64,000 nucleotides of DNA from Clonostachys chloroleuca (GCA_037952775.1 JBANAY010000003.1:26846001-26910000), one strand, 5' to 3'. Counted from the first letter of the stretch, positions 1-10,654 are shown. Notes: a model not told the origin generated them from the letters alone. Made by a program: numbers and translations.

Positions 1-305
1 GCGGAGCCCCGCGGGCAGGTATATGCATGCGGGGTATGGAGATGATGATCGTTGTAATGAATTCACTCCACAAGAGTTTTTGATAGACATACTTCCACCG
101 GATCAACTAGGCTCTTATGTTTCTACACATCGGATATAGGCCGCGCTCAAATTCCGCTTGTACGCCGTGGGCTTGTATCTCGCGTAGGATATTCGATATC
201 AGCGTGCTAAACTTTAGAATATGGCCTTGACTCTCCCCTATATTCGTCATTCCAAAGAGTGAGCCAAACCATTTCACGTCCCATAACATTAACAGTGATC
301 TCATC
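1..305 (+). promoter_or_regulatory. Upstream region of the CMLE-like gene
   Basis: No gene is visible in these bases. They end at the start codon of the carboxy-muconate cyclase gene at 306. The stretch holds a CGG-N7-CCG element at 131-143, listed separately. The left edge of the window cuts the region, so a fuller promoter or a neighbouring gene end may lie outside. Confidence 0.5.
131..143. promoter_or_regulatory. CGG-N7-CCG element, candidate Zn2Cys6 site 1
   Basis: CGG at 131-133 and CCG at 141-143 are separated by seven bases, 163 bp before the CMLE start codon. Inverted CGG triplets at fixed spacing are the classic target of Zn2Cys6 dimers. The same spacing occurs in three other promoters of this cluster. 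Binding by the cluster regulator is inferred. Confidence 0.5.
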
Positions 306-1797
306 ATGGCCTCCATTCAAACCCTAACTTCCGGTGGCTCTGTCCATCATTTGCTGAGTGGCTCTTACACAAACCGTACCTTGTTCTTGCTTGCGTTTGA
401 TACCGTGGCTAAGACTCTCACTCTGAGCAACACTGTTCCCGGGTTCGGTCTTCACCAATATGTAACAACAAACGCTGCACGAGACCGCATTTACGCGACA
501 GCTATGAGCGAGCCGCCTCAGTTATTTTCATGGTCTGTCGACGAGAATTACCAGTTTGAGCACCTGAACACGGTGAATGTCAGTATGTAACGAGACCCAA
601 ACCCGTCAGTCTGCTTGCTGCAAACGGCCTAACAATTCCAGCTTCGTCATCATGTTATTTCTCGGATGATGGACAGTACGCCTTTAGCGCCGGTGGGCCT
701 ACAGCTCGTATCCATAAACTCGATGAAGATGGAAGCATTGCCGACCAGGTCTATGAGATGCTCTACGTTCCAGAACAGGAAGTGCCAAACGTCGACAAGA
801 CGCGTAACAGCGTGGTGAGTTGATGAAACATTTTGCATACAACGCCCTAGCTATGATATTAATCTCATGACAGCTCTACGGCGCTCACGGATTCGATGTG
901 AATGTCAACAAAAAGGGCTTTGTCCCTCACCTGTATGTCTCCTCATCATAATTCGCGAACGCCTGATTAATCAATTTTAGTGCATTCAACTCTATCTTTA
1001 TGTACGATATTGCTGATAATGGCACGGCAAAGCTTGAATCCATTAATCTTAGCCCTACTGAGGGCGATGGGCCCCGAAACTCATTCCCCAGCAAGGACGG
1101 CAAGCTCCTTTACGTTGTAAGTATCTTACATCTATGGTCAAGAAGATATAATGCTGATAAATAATGTACCAAGATCACCGAGCATAGTGAGTTCCATTCT
1201 ATCAAACCAATTACCAATCACCAATTATTGTCACGATACTGACTCTGGTGCCTAGCTCAATGGCTCGACGTGTATGAGATTCAAAAGAACCGATTGAAAC
1301 ATGTCCAGCGTGGTAGCGCCATTCCCTTAGGTAAATCGAATCTTTGGCAACCCTTGTTCCCCATTCTTTGAACAACCGTTCATGTCTAAACTCTAGATAT
1401 GCGGGGAAAGTTCACCTACCGAAGCAACACGGTGCAACAATCTCGTGATGGCCAGTATCTGTTTACTAGCACCCGCGGTTGGAACAATACCGAAGCCAAT
1501 GGATGGGTTGCGGCTTTTCAGTTGGACAAAAAGGGCTATCTGAAGAAAGAACAGGCTTTGACTTACTACAAGGCACAGCTTACCCTCGGGTCCGCCGCGG
1601 GACTCAGAGTTGCTTTCTGGGAAGACGAGACAAACGCAGACCCCAAGAATCTGACCGATTACATGTACCTCAGTGACACATCCAAGGGGTATATGTACAT
1701 TCTCGGCTGGACCCCGTCAACTAGAACCATTTCGGAAGTGGCCTCATTGCAATACCCTGACAACGCCAGCCCGTATGAGGCTGTTTGGTTGGACTAG
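306..1797 (+). CDS. 3-carboxy-cis,cis-muconate cyclase-like seven-bladed propeller
   Basis: The spliced product is 377 residues and resembles the fungal 3-carboxy-cis,cis-muconate lactonizing enzyme, a cytosolic seven-bladed beta-propeller that closes 3-carboxymuconate to 3-carboxymuconolactone in protocatechuate breakdown. The family look starts at once (MASIQTLTSGG, then GLHQYVTTNAARDRIYATAMS) and continues with repeated Gly/Trp/Tyr blade strands such as QWLDVYEI. I read seven exons: 306-582, 642-814, 874-932, 981-1116, 1174-1186, 1256-1330 and 1397-1797. They total 1134 nt and stay in frame. Exon 5 is only 13 nt. Length fits the family (about 365-380). It sits at the left end of a group of muconate/lactone enzymes, which supports the assignment, but the exact substrate could be a related muconate. 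Confidence 0.9.
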
Positions 1798-2554
1798 ACT
1801 CTTGAATGTATCCACGCCGCCATGTTGATTCCTGCTATTTGGGGTTCCTCAAGGGATTTTAGTCTATAAAGATAGCAACCTAAGAACTTGACTCTTTTAG
1901 ATTAAGGAAATGAAACCGATAAACATTGTGACTTGCATTGGAATAACAGCTTAGATCTAGACAGGTATAACTGCCGTGCTGGCCAGGCGTTGTGTGTGAG
2001 TATCGATATACCAATCCATTGTGCTGATATGTCTGGTCTGGCGTCTTCTATTGGTTTCTTTTTCTTACTTCCTACTCAAACTCTCACCAGGGGTATCGAC
2101 ATTTCTTGAACCCTACAGGAGGCCAAGAAAGGGAAAGAGTTGGTCAAACGCTTTTGCTAACTAATTTCAATATATCTTTGGGGTCATTGAACTGATCAAG
2201 GTTCTGAGGAAATATGGGGCACATCAAAGCAACGCGAAAATATGCTATATTTATATGTGGTTACTGCCTTGCCGCCTTGAGAGAATTATCTGCTACCTAG
2301 ACCTTCATTAAACTGTTTAAGCTACCGCGGGACTTGTCTCATTTTACCTAATGGAAAAAGCAATCTTGTTTTTCATTCCTTATCTCTGTAAAGGCTAACA
2401 AACTTGCATTGGGTGCAATGTCATCATTGAAGCTAGTTGGTCGTGTCTTTAGCCATTTTTAGCCATTTGTAAAGTCGAAGACTTTGTTGTATGTTGAGGC
2501 CATAAATGGTTAAACCCTAAAGCTTCCTCAGCTGGCCAAGGGAATTACATGTTC
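1798..2554. other. Intergenic region, convergent 3' ends
   Basis: This is the space between the convergent CMLE-like and MmgE/PrpD genes. It is AT-rich, with 3'-UTR-like composition and no supportable gene. A short tandem word, agccattttt then agccatttgt, occurs near 2452-2470. Confidence 0.5.
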
Positions 2555-3958
2555 TCAATCCTTGTATTCCTTGACCAAATCGGCAACATCAGTGGAGTTA
2601 ACGACATTGGAAAAGGATTGGTAGGCTTTCGTAGCTCGGTCCTCGCCGATTACTCTGCCAACCTGATCCAAGAACTTCTCCTTCAACTGCTCCGTGGTCA
2701 GTGGGTTCTCATAGCTTCCCAATGCATGTTCTACATGAACTTCCAACTTGGTTCCGTCTTCGAATTCGACAGCAACGAATGACTCATGTTCCTCAACGGC
2801 ATCATCGCTTGTCACTTTGACTTTTTCACGCAGCGCCACCACAGTAGAGTTCTGGACAGCTTCATCTGTGAACTGAATTGGGGTTGCTTGACCGAAGAGC
2901 AAGGAGACGGCAGCCACATGATACACGCTGAACTTCCCCTCTAGCCCGGTCGTCGGTTCCGGGTCATCTGTGAGGAACAGGACCCGAGGATGGCAGCGCG
3001 CTGTTACGTTGGTGATCTTAGTGACGTCCAGCTGCTTCTGAACTGCCTGGTCGTGAATTTGGATCCAGCCGTCGATGGCAGCATGCATGATACGGTCGCA
3101 CGGGAAAGGTTTGAAAGTGTTTAGGGAGATCTCCCAGACGCTGCCAAGAGTGTTGTTTTGCGCTGTCAGATTCTCCCTTGCGCTGACAACATGAGACCAT
3201 CCTCGCTCTGCTTCAAGACCTTCTAACGAGCCAGTAAGACCAGCCTTGGCTAGTACTGCTGACAATAGGCCTGCCTGCGCCGCTCGGCCTACGTGGAATG
3301 GCTTCGTCTCTGTACCAAAGGATTCATGCATGCCAATAACTTGCACAGAGGCGATGCTGATGGCCTGTTGGAGCTGTGCCACATCGAGGCCGAGGATTTT
3401 GCCTACCGCGACAGCAGCTCCAACAGTGCCCACAGTGCTGGTAATGTCTAAGGGAAAGGTGAGCAGGCTGTCTGGAAATCTTTGAAAGCGGGGGATGTAC
3501 TCACGCCAACCGACGTTGTAATGCTCGGGAAAGACAGCCACACCAATCTTACATTCGGCCTCGACGCCAGCTACGAAGGCAGCTAGGAATTCCTCTCCAT
3601 TTATTGAACTTTTCCACTCTGCAACGGCCAAAAGGGCCGACATAACAGGGCCGGAAGGATGGATCGGGTTGTCTCTATGCGTGTCGTCGTAGTCGTCTGC
3701 GTGAGACGCAATTCCATTTATGAAAGCCGCTGTTTGCGCATCCACAGATAGGTCTGTTCCCAGGATAGTCGAGTTTCCTCGAGGGACCACAAAAGGCAAA
3801 ATTGCGTCCATTGCGTGAACAGAAGCCGGTTGTTCATAGCCAGCAATGGCACAACCAGCCCAGTTGGAGACGCTGTTGACGGCGATCTCAATGACAGGTG
3901 TGGTGAGATTGCTGAATTGGAGGGCTAATGCCCAGGTTGCTAATGCTTTGGTGGCCAT
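2555..3958 (-). CDS. MmgE/PrpD family protein (2-methylcitrate dehydratase / cis-aconitate decarboxylase superfamily)
   Basis: A single-exon gene encoding 467 residues of the MmgE/PrpD fold, which covers 2-methylcitrate dehydratase, cis-aconitate decarboxylase and relatives acting on tri- or dicarboxylic acids. Family marks include the HADDYDDTH stretch after SVDAQTAAFINGIA, the conserved HPSGPV, the internal Gly-rich helix GLDVAQLQQAISIASVQ, and the ERGWSHVVSA loop. I chose the ATG at 3958 (MATKALATWAL) rather than an in-frame ATG at 4105, because family similarity starts there and the extra N-terminus is low-complexity. Length matches the family (450-500). It lies between the CMLE-like gene and an MFS carrier. 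A role as hydratase, isomerase or decarboxylase on a lactone-derived acid is inferred from context; the substrate is unknown. Confidence 0.88.
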   Translation of the reverse strand: MATKALATWALALQFSNLTTPVIEIAVNSVSNWAGCAIAGYEQPASVHAMDAILPFVVPRGNSTILGTDLSVDAQTAAFINGIASHADDYDDTHRDNPIHPSGPVMSALLAVAEWKSSINGEEFLAAFVAGVEAECKIGVAVFPEHYNVGWREYIPRFQRFPDSLLTFPLDITSTVGTVGAAVAVGKILGLDVAQLQQAISIASVQVIGMHESFGTETKPFHVGRAAQAGLLSAVLAKAGLTGSLEGLEAERGWSHVVSARENLTAQNNTLGSVWEISLNTFKPFPCDRIMHAAIDGWIQIHDQAVQKQLDVTKITNVTARCHPRVLFLTDDPEPTTGLEGKFSVYHVAAVSLLFGQATPIQFTDEAVQNSTVVALREKVKVTSDDAVEEHESFVAVEFEDGTKLEVHVEHALGSYENPLTTEQLKEKFLDQVGRVIGEDRATKAYQSFSNVVNSTDVADLVKEYKD

Positions 3959-5001
3959 GGTTATCAACGAGGCGTTTTTGTTTCTGTTTTTGTTGTCTGA
4001 CTTGTTGAGGCATTTTGAGAGATTCGGAGGACAGTGGCCCTTATGAACATCACCCTGGTATGGAGCATACGACAGCACTTGGATATCTTCATACACAAAC
4101 AACATTCATTTCGAATAGACGGCCATATTCTTCCTGCTGCCACTCAAGTAAAATACCCCTGTCACAGATCATCGTCCTTGCACTGGCACGGCTAGTTCAA
4201 TATGGAGCCCTTGCAAAACCCCATGGAGACGACGACACTTGTGGTATTAAGCGGAGAAGCCTGGCATATTTTGGTGCTGCATGTAGGATATTCCTGTTTT
4301 CTGGCAATTTGTTGTAGATCTCGGCCAAAACCCGCCTGAATGCTACTTGAGAGTCAATTCGGAGACTTGCCACGGCAATTCCCCTCGGATGGTGTTTTAA
4401 ATATTCCTAGAACACTCTTCCATTTAGAATATTGTATATGATTTTACGTTGCATTGTTTGTTTTTATTGGATCTGATAAATCCTACTATAATCAACAAAG
4501 CCTCATCAATTCTCCTCGCTAATTGAGTGGAATTTCTTATCAGGTACGGCAGCCTGCGAACCCTAGTGGCGTTCTATACCCGGTACTTTTGGGACAGCCT
4601 GGGTAAAGTGGTGTCTGTTGGGTTCTGCGTGCTAGCTGAGGTAGATGAATACTAAAACAAGTGTGGCAAGCATCATAGTTTCTTCATTCTGTAAGAGAAC
4701 GGTGTGTGAGATGACCAATTCTGGGGGTAGCCCATGGCTTAAACATTTACGAATATAGAGCTATGGGATGCAAAAGAGTTGCTATATGTGTAATTGCTGT
4801 TTCTATGATGCTCTGTCTCTGACCAAATATACCTAGTAGGCTATAGAATCCCGCTTCACCTTGATCTAAACGATCCAAGCAAAGCAAGAGAGCCAACCAC
4901 AAGAGGTGTTAGACATAACCAGCTTCCAATCAACAACCTTAAAAGATGGAAGAAAACTTGAATGTTATCGGCCAAAACTCAGAGTTGGTATTTCTATGGA
5001 G
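3959..5001. promoter_or_regulatory. Upstream region of the MmgE/PrpD gene and 3' side of the MFS gene
   Basis: The left part is the promoter and leader of the minus-strand MmgE/PrpD gene; the right part is the 3' flank of the MFS carrier. It carries a CGG-N7-CCG element at 4322-4334. No further gene is supported. Confidence 0.5.
4322..4334. promoter_or_regulatory. CGG-N7-CCG element, candidate Zn2Cys6 site 2
   Basis: CGG at 4322-4324 and CCG at 4332-4334 with a seven-base spacer, about 364 bp upstream of the MmgE/PrpD start codon. It has the same spacing as the sites at 131, 7469 and 10209. The assignment to the cluster regulator is inferred. Confidence 0.45.
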
Positions 5002-7171
5002 CTAGAGCACGTAGCGGAAATCCTTGTTTTCGAACTCAGTCATGTCTCTCATTCCACATTCGTCACTAGCCGCCTTGTCTGCTTCACCATACTTTCGATC
5101 CCGGCGCTTGTTAACTGTAAACATGTAGACTACACGATATCAAATTAGTTTAGGCATTCTGGTTCCATAGATTCGTTGCAGACGTACCTAGAAGAAGGAG
5201 GTGGCAAAAAAATTTGATACTGTATCCGACCAACAGTCCGATAGTAGCTCCCGTAAAATGAGGTGCTTGAGCCGGGTCAACAACGAATGGGCCGGCAAAA
5301 TTGCCCCAGCAGTACGCGGTACTACAATGAAATTGGTTAGATTCCTCTCATCATAGATCTATGGAAAGATTACTTACAAAACAACAGCGCTTGCGAGGGA
5401 GCGATGGGTGTAGCCGGCCATGTTAGATGAGATGGTAGTAAGTGATACAGTGAATCCCACGGATTGAGAGTTGACGAGCCAAAAGCATACAAGTCTGCCC
5501 CAAGTATTGGAAGATGGCAAAAACGCCATACAGGCTGCAGAGACTGTACATAGAATATTGGCGACGGAAGCGGTCATCAAACGTGCTGGAAAGCTTGAGT
5601 CAGTTTATCCCTTTGAGCGCAGATAGTCGGCATGGGTATATTTACAGTTAGGGACATTTAAGATAATAGTCCCTCCGATAATCAATGCGACGATCTGTAC
5701 TGCGTCACCAACTGACTTGAGCTGCGTAGTCATGGTGGTGTCGAACCCCATGTCACGGATGATAACAGTAGAGAAAGAATTGACAACCCCGTTGGGTATA
5801 GCCGCGGCAAAAACACTCGTAAAGAGAAGAAGAGTCTTGGGATCGAGAAATCCTTTGAAAACTTGTTTCTTGTCGAATGATTTGTTCTTGATACCGGTTT
5901 CGTTCGCAGAAACACGCTTGACAGCGATCAGACGTTCGCGGTGGTTTAGAAACCTCGCGTTGGAAGGCGAGTCGGGAAGGAGGAACCATATAACAAATGC
6001 CCACAGGCAGGTGACGCCACCAAGCTGTTTTTAGACGATACATTTGTCAGTGATATTCGCCTAAAGAGATGGCACAGAGCGTACAATGTAGAAGATGAGC
6101 TCCCAGCGTTCGGGCTTCATATCGACTGGCAAACGAGAAACACCCATGGAGATGTAGGAGCCAACCTAATAAGGATTTGTCAATGTATGGTCACAAAGCA
6201 GTAGCTTTAGCGTAGTGATTTGACTCACAATACCGCCCCAGCCAAGAGAAGAACTTTAACGAAAATTAGTATAATACCAGTATTCAGTAGTTGGGGGTGA
6301 ATACTCACTACCAAATACATTGGCGGAGCGGGATCTCACGTCGAGTGTACCAGAATCCAGTCATAAGCGTCAGGCCTCTGCAAGCATGGTAAGTAGATTG
6401 TAGTGTCAGATCTGAGGAGGTTCTCACGGTGTAACTGCTGCCTCAAAAATACCCATGAAAACTACATTATACGAATTAGATACGGGTCTTCTCCAGCATT
6501 GAATAGTTGTGACCACATACATCTAACGGCCACTACCTTGGATGTTAGCTCTGTAGTTGTGAATGGATCTTCATTTGTTTCCCAACTTACGTGCACTAGA
6601 ATATGTTCGGCTCTGAGTCATGATGATGACCATTAAACCCCATAGAAAGATGCTAATAGCCATGACCTTCTGTGCAGGATAGCGTCCAATGAGCCAACCA
6701 CAAGGGTACTGCCCAAAGAAGTATCCGGCATACACCACTATGTGAGTTAGCTCATCACTCAAGAAGCTGATACATATCAATCAAGGGTTGGTAGTGAGTA
6801 CGAACTTGCGGAGAGATAGTTGAACTCTTTGCCTTGAAGGCCGAGAGCCTTCTGGTATCCGAATAAGTTGGCATAGTTGAGTGATGTCTTGTCCATGAAC
6901 TGCAATGCTTGTGTGAGAAACATAGGGAGAACTGTCAAGTCGAGCTTCCATCGGACTCTGCGCATCTATGATAGAGACGTTTAGCACGGATATGAAAAGA
7001 CATGACATGTTGAAGACAACATACCTCTTTGTTAGACACCTCGATGCTTAATGCCTCGCGATATTCTTTGTATCCCACAGCATTTTCTTGTTTAGAAAAG
7101 CCATTGACATCTCCCTTGGCAGCGACAGTGTCTTCTGTCATAATTTGGGTTGGTTTCTCGACGTCTGTCAT
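5002..7171 (-). CDS. MFS transporter, Dal5-like anion:cation symporter family
   Basis: A multi-exon plasma-membrane carrier of the fungal allantoate permease family, which imports carboxylates, vitamins and similar anions with protons. Exon 1 (7171-7025) gives a soluble N-terminus; exon 2 (6965-6806) starts MRRVRWKLDLTVLPMF with the typical DKTSLNYANLFG first helix. Later exons give YAGYFFGQYPCGWLIGRYP and GFWYTRREIPLR, then the central loop and the C-terminal helices. The last exon ends NKDFRYVL with a stop at 5002. At least seven introns are needed, and the exon 2/3 intron uses a GTTCGT donor (6805-6738). It is transcribed divergently from the dienelactone hydrolase over a shared 537-bp promoter. 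Uptake of the cluster substrate is a reasonable inference. Confidence 0.88.
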
Positions 7172-7708
7172 GGTGCTGAATTGTGTGGTATTATTTGGCT
7201 GGACCAGGATAGGCGACTCTTATTGCGTGTCGGGAGGGAGAGTTCCACGGACGTCCGACAGTTCTCGAGAAAGAATGGACACTGAAGGTGCAACAGAAAT
7301 TCTTACGTCCTCACATGATTTCTTTTGAATCTTTATGAATGGTACGCTGCAAGTTTTGGGAACTGCAATTCTTCATGGGTTGACGTGTGGGGACCCCGCA
7401 AAACCAGCTAGCTCCTAACTATGTGATTATTGGTGTGTTCCAACGGGTTGGGACAAGGTTATCTTCCGCGGAGAATTGCCGCGGAAAAAGTGCACGGTGG
7501 AAATTTGGCGTACTCGCCAATGGAATCTCGCCTTTGGCCGAGTAGTTTCCTCCTCCTCCTGGGAAGCGCCGCCCAGAACACGGACACAATATTTACACAA
7601 CTATAGACCTTTGAGCCTGAACGTTGTAACTTCGCTTCAAATCCCCTAATTTACTTTCAACTTAGTTTCTTGAAATTACCAGCAGACTATCTAAGTCCAA
7701 AGATCAGG
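7172..7708. promoter_or_regulatory. Divergent promoter between MFS carrier and dienelactone hydrolase
   Basis: The 537-bp region separates the minus-strand MFS start (7171) and the plus-strand hydrolase start (7709). It contains the strongest candidate regulator site of the window, a perfect inverted repeat at 7464-7486. No gene lies within it. Confidence 0.6.
7464..7486. promoter_or_regulatory. Perfect inverted repeat containing CGG-N7-CCG, candidate Zn2Cys6 site 3
   Basis: Arms TTCCGCGG (7464-7471) and CCGCGGAA (7479-7486) are exact reverse complements around a seven-base spacer, AGAATTG. The core is CGG-N7-CCG, and each arm also contains the palindrome CCGCGG. It lies 223 bp from the hydrolase start and 293 bp from the MFS start, so one site could serve both genes. 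Confidence 0.65.
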
Positions 7709-8716
7709 ATGGGACAAGCTTCTTCGCTCTTCAAGAGATCCAAACACAAGGTAGTCGTCGAACGCAAATCGACGACTGACACCAGCGATTCTTATTTAGC
7801 TAAGCCTAGCGGTCCTTGCTGCTTGAAAGGTACCATTCACAAAGGCGAGGCCCGTGGAAGATGGGAGACCATCGCTGGTGTCGAGACATATATTTCAGAG
7901 CCCCCTCAAGACAAAGCAAATGGCCACGTGCTTTTGTACTTCCCTGACGTTTGGGGAATGTTCCCGAACGGATTCCTTGTCATGGATGCCTTTGCCGATG
8001 CAGGCTATCTTGTTCTAGGCCTAGACTACTTCTGCGGTGTTGGTGCTTTTACCCCCGATATATTCTTTACATGCTGACGTGGTACTAGGACCCGGTTTGG
8101 AAGCATCGAAAAAACCGGCACGATAACAGTAATCCAGACTTCCACTATGAGGCCTGGAAAATCAAACACACCACGTTTGCTGATAAAGCTGTACCGAGGT
8201 GGGTACAAGTAGTCAAAGAGCGTTATGGAGGTGGCAATACCAAATTTGCCTGCATTGGATACTGTTTCGGTGCTCCTTACGTATGTGATGAACTTGCAAA
8301 AGATACGGTTACCGTTGGTGCCTTTGCCCACCCTGCCTTCCTCAAAGAGCACCATTTTGAGAATATTCAAAGCAAGTCACCCCTAAAACGCTGAAATTAG
8401 CTCAATGTTAACGAGTCATACGGTCCAGAACCGCTCTTCTTGTCATGTTCGGAGATTGATCATACATTTGACGGCCCCTCGAGGCGAAAAGCACTCCAAA
8501 TCCTCCAGGAACGGAAGAAGACATTTAATTATCAGCTCTTTTCTGGCGTCGAGCATGGTTTTGCTCTGCGCGGGGATCCGGATGATCCCTACCAGCGTAC
8601 GTGTGCATCCAACCTATGTCGGATGTTCTTGTCACTGACACATGTCTACAGGATGGGTAAAGGAAGAAAGTCTTTCGAGCATCGTATCATGGTTTGACTT
8701 TTGGTTATCTCGGTAG
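7709..8716 (+). CDS. Dienelactone hydrolase family protein, possibly N-myristoylated
   Basis: The spliced product is 281 residues of the dienelactone hydrolase (carboxymethylenebutenolidase) alpha/beta-hydrolase family, which opens unsaturated lactones to maleylacetate-type acids. The nucleophile elbow is GYCFGAP (Cys nucleophile as in the family); the catalytic Asp is in SCSEIDHTFD and the His in SGVEHGFALRGD. Exons are 7709-8038, 8089-8371, 8429-8596 and 8652-8716, total 846 nt. Intron 2 (8372-8428) fits only as a GC-AG intron with donor GCAAGT; no GT donor keeps the frame. I chose the ATG at 7709 because it gives MGQASS, an N-myristoylation-type start; an upstream in-frame ATG at 7670 adds 13 unlike residues. 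It is divergent from the MFS gene. Confidence 0.9.
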
Positions 8717-9285
8717 ACTGTATCTAGAGAGTATCTGCAACGCTTTGGGTGTGATAGCCTAATGAGACGATATTGTAGGTTGGCTTTACGCATAATAGCC
8801 ATGAGATATGGAGGATTGTTAAAGCCCATCAGATACAAGATTGAGAAAGAAAGCCAATGAATAGCGGTTGGCCAAACTAAGAATTGCTCTAAAAAAAAAT
8901 GAGGCTCAGTGGCCATCCTTCAAAATAGCAATGTGACTCAGAAGGTGCTTCCAAGAAAGTTGATCATAGAGGACTTGATAAAAGGCAATACGACCGACGA
9001 TGAAATTGTAACGCGGATAGTTTGATTCGTATAGGTTACTGCACTAAGTGGAATTGTAGCTGACAGTTGAGATTAATAAATCAGGTTTTCTTTTAACACG
9101 TTTGTTACTAGTTATCAAATTTGGCTCAGTCTCTATTTCGGCTTTCCTGCCGAATAATCAATGGTGTTATACAATATTGCGATCGGGGCTACCAGAAGAC
9201 CGGGAGTAAGTCCAATAGCCAATCTATCTATTTAAGAACAACAGAAGAAGTAGAAGATGCCAGCCTTGAAGGCTTTACTGGCCCC
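8717..9285. other. Intergenic region, convergent 3' ends
   Basis: This separates the hydrolase and the convergent carboxymuconolactone decarboxylase-like gene. It is AT-rich 3'-flanking sequence. I see no gene. Confidence 0.5.
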
Positions 9286-9984
9286 TCAATCCAAGGAAAT
9301 TGACCCTGGTATAGTATGGTTTCTCTCTCCCACTGGTAAATGACTGTCAGATTTTGCTTTCAGGACGATGAGGGATATGCACGAACCATCTAAAGCGACT
9401 AGAAATCGGCTGACGCAATTATAGCTTGATATCTGTGTTTAGTTGGTTAGAGATTATGATATCATTGGCAAGATGGGGATATATATGCAACTCACAACGG
9501 ACACAGTCTCGACCAAGTCCCTGTCTGACATTAGGCCCTTAATCCACTCCATAGTCTCATCTTTGACGTGGACATTCCTAGTCATTTCATCGGTCAAAAC
9601 AACAACAGCCCACTGCTTCTCCGTAAAGTAACTTGGACGCCCACTTCTCTGTGAGAGTGTGTCAGACTTGAGGGCGTCCATGGCCTCTTTAGGGACACCG
9701 GCCTTTATGGCCAAGGGCGCGTGGTGCATCCACTCGTACCAAGCACGATTGAGCACGGCAACACGTGAAATGGCAAGCTCGCGAATGTCATCGGATATCA
9801 ATGTCTTGGAGCGGATGTTTCCAATAAACGAATTCCAACCATCCGCAACCGGGAGAGAATGCAGCAGAGTGAGGTCAAGGGGCTGCAAGGGGCGCGGGCT
9901 GCGGCGCTGTTCAATGCGAGCAGCGACTTGTTGGGCCTCTGCGTCCGCCTCGAACGATGATGAAGATACGTATGGCAATCTCAT
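9286..9984 (-). CDS. Carboxymuconolactone decarboxylase family (AhpD-like) protein
   Basis: The spliced product is 193 residues in three exons (9984-9496, 9432-9387, 9332-9286; 582 nt). The all-helical CMD/AhpD fold is indicated by ISDDIRELAISRVAVLNRAWYEWMHHAPLA, written here as a run of short helices, and the family C-terminus YNCVSRFLVALDVGERN is created only when both introns are removed. The first helix pair carries WYEWMHH in place of the Cys-x-x-Cys of AhpD peroxidases, so a redox role is unlikely and a lactone decarboxylase or related role fits better. It is divergent from the Zn2Cys6 gene over a promoter with a CGG-N7-CCG element. Classical fungi hydrolyse rather than decarboxylate 3-carboxymuconolactone, so its exact reaction here is open. 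Confidence 0.88.
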
Positions 9985-10654
9985 TTCTGCATAGAAAAGG
10001 TGGCTGTGAATATAGAGTAGAATAGGGAAGGCTCAAGCCTGGATTATTTGGATTATCATGCCTTGGCAGAACAATGAGGCGTGGAATATCTACTTGTGCA
10101 GCTAGCCACAGCTCATATTGACCTTGGCCAGTCTCATTGCAGATTCGAGGGCACATTTCACAGCCCTCCCTCCTTTCTAGATTCGGCATGGCCTTCGGAT
10201 TTTGGCCGCGGCAACTGGCCGAAAGGTGGAGTCACAAACGTGGAGTGTGTAGTATCGACGTAACTGCGAGTGAGTCCTACTAGAAATCGTAGCCAGGACC
10301 TAACTGCTCCAGTCCTTGAGGGAAACCTTTTTGCAGCATGACTCGGCAAGTTCATGTTACACAGGGCAGGTTCTTGTCCTATTGAGTTCGTTTATGTCAA
10401 CAATTCCCCGCCTACCTACACCCGATATCAGAGTCGTGACGTTCCGGACCAATGAACAACATGAATTCTTCCCCTCGCAAGCGGAGACGGTCGCTGATGG
10501 CCTCCGCATCTAGCATAACATGGGGATTCCCTAACCCGCTCATCCAATGTGGCGGCTCTGGTAGTCCCCCGCAAGATTTCCCTTCGTATTCACTCTATCC
10601 ACTGGCCGGCTTTTCGCCATTTCCATCTATCATTAACTAACTTGCTATTAAACG
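9985..10654. promoter_or_regulatory. Divergent promoter between CMD-like gene and Zn2Cys6 regulator
   Basis: The 670-bp region separates two divergent starts (9984 minus, 10655 plus). It holds a CGG-N7-CCG element at 10209-10221 within a GC-rich patch. No gene is supported. Confidence 0.55.
10209..10221. promoter_or_regulatory. CGG-N7-CCG element, candidate Zn2Cys6 site 4
   Basis: CGG at 10209-10211 and CCG at 10219-10221 with a seven-base spacer, preceded by CCG so that the left arm reads CCGCGG as at 7464-7486. The site would allow autoregulation of the adjacent Zn2Cys6 gene and control of the CMD-like gene. This is inferred. Confidence 0.5.

Noticed and set aside
1704..1716. CGG-N7-CCG inside the last CMLE exon
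   Set aside because: It is in coding sequence and is probably a chance copy; it shows the motif alone is not proof.
2555..4105. A 49-residue longer N-terminus for the MmgE/PrpD protein
   Set aside because: The extension is polar low-complexity sequence with no family likeness; the ATG at 3958 fits the fold start.
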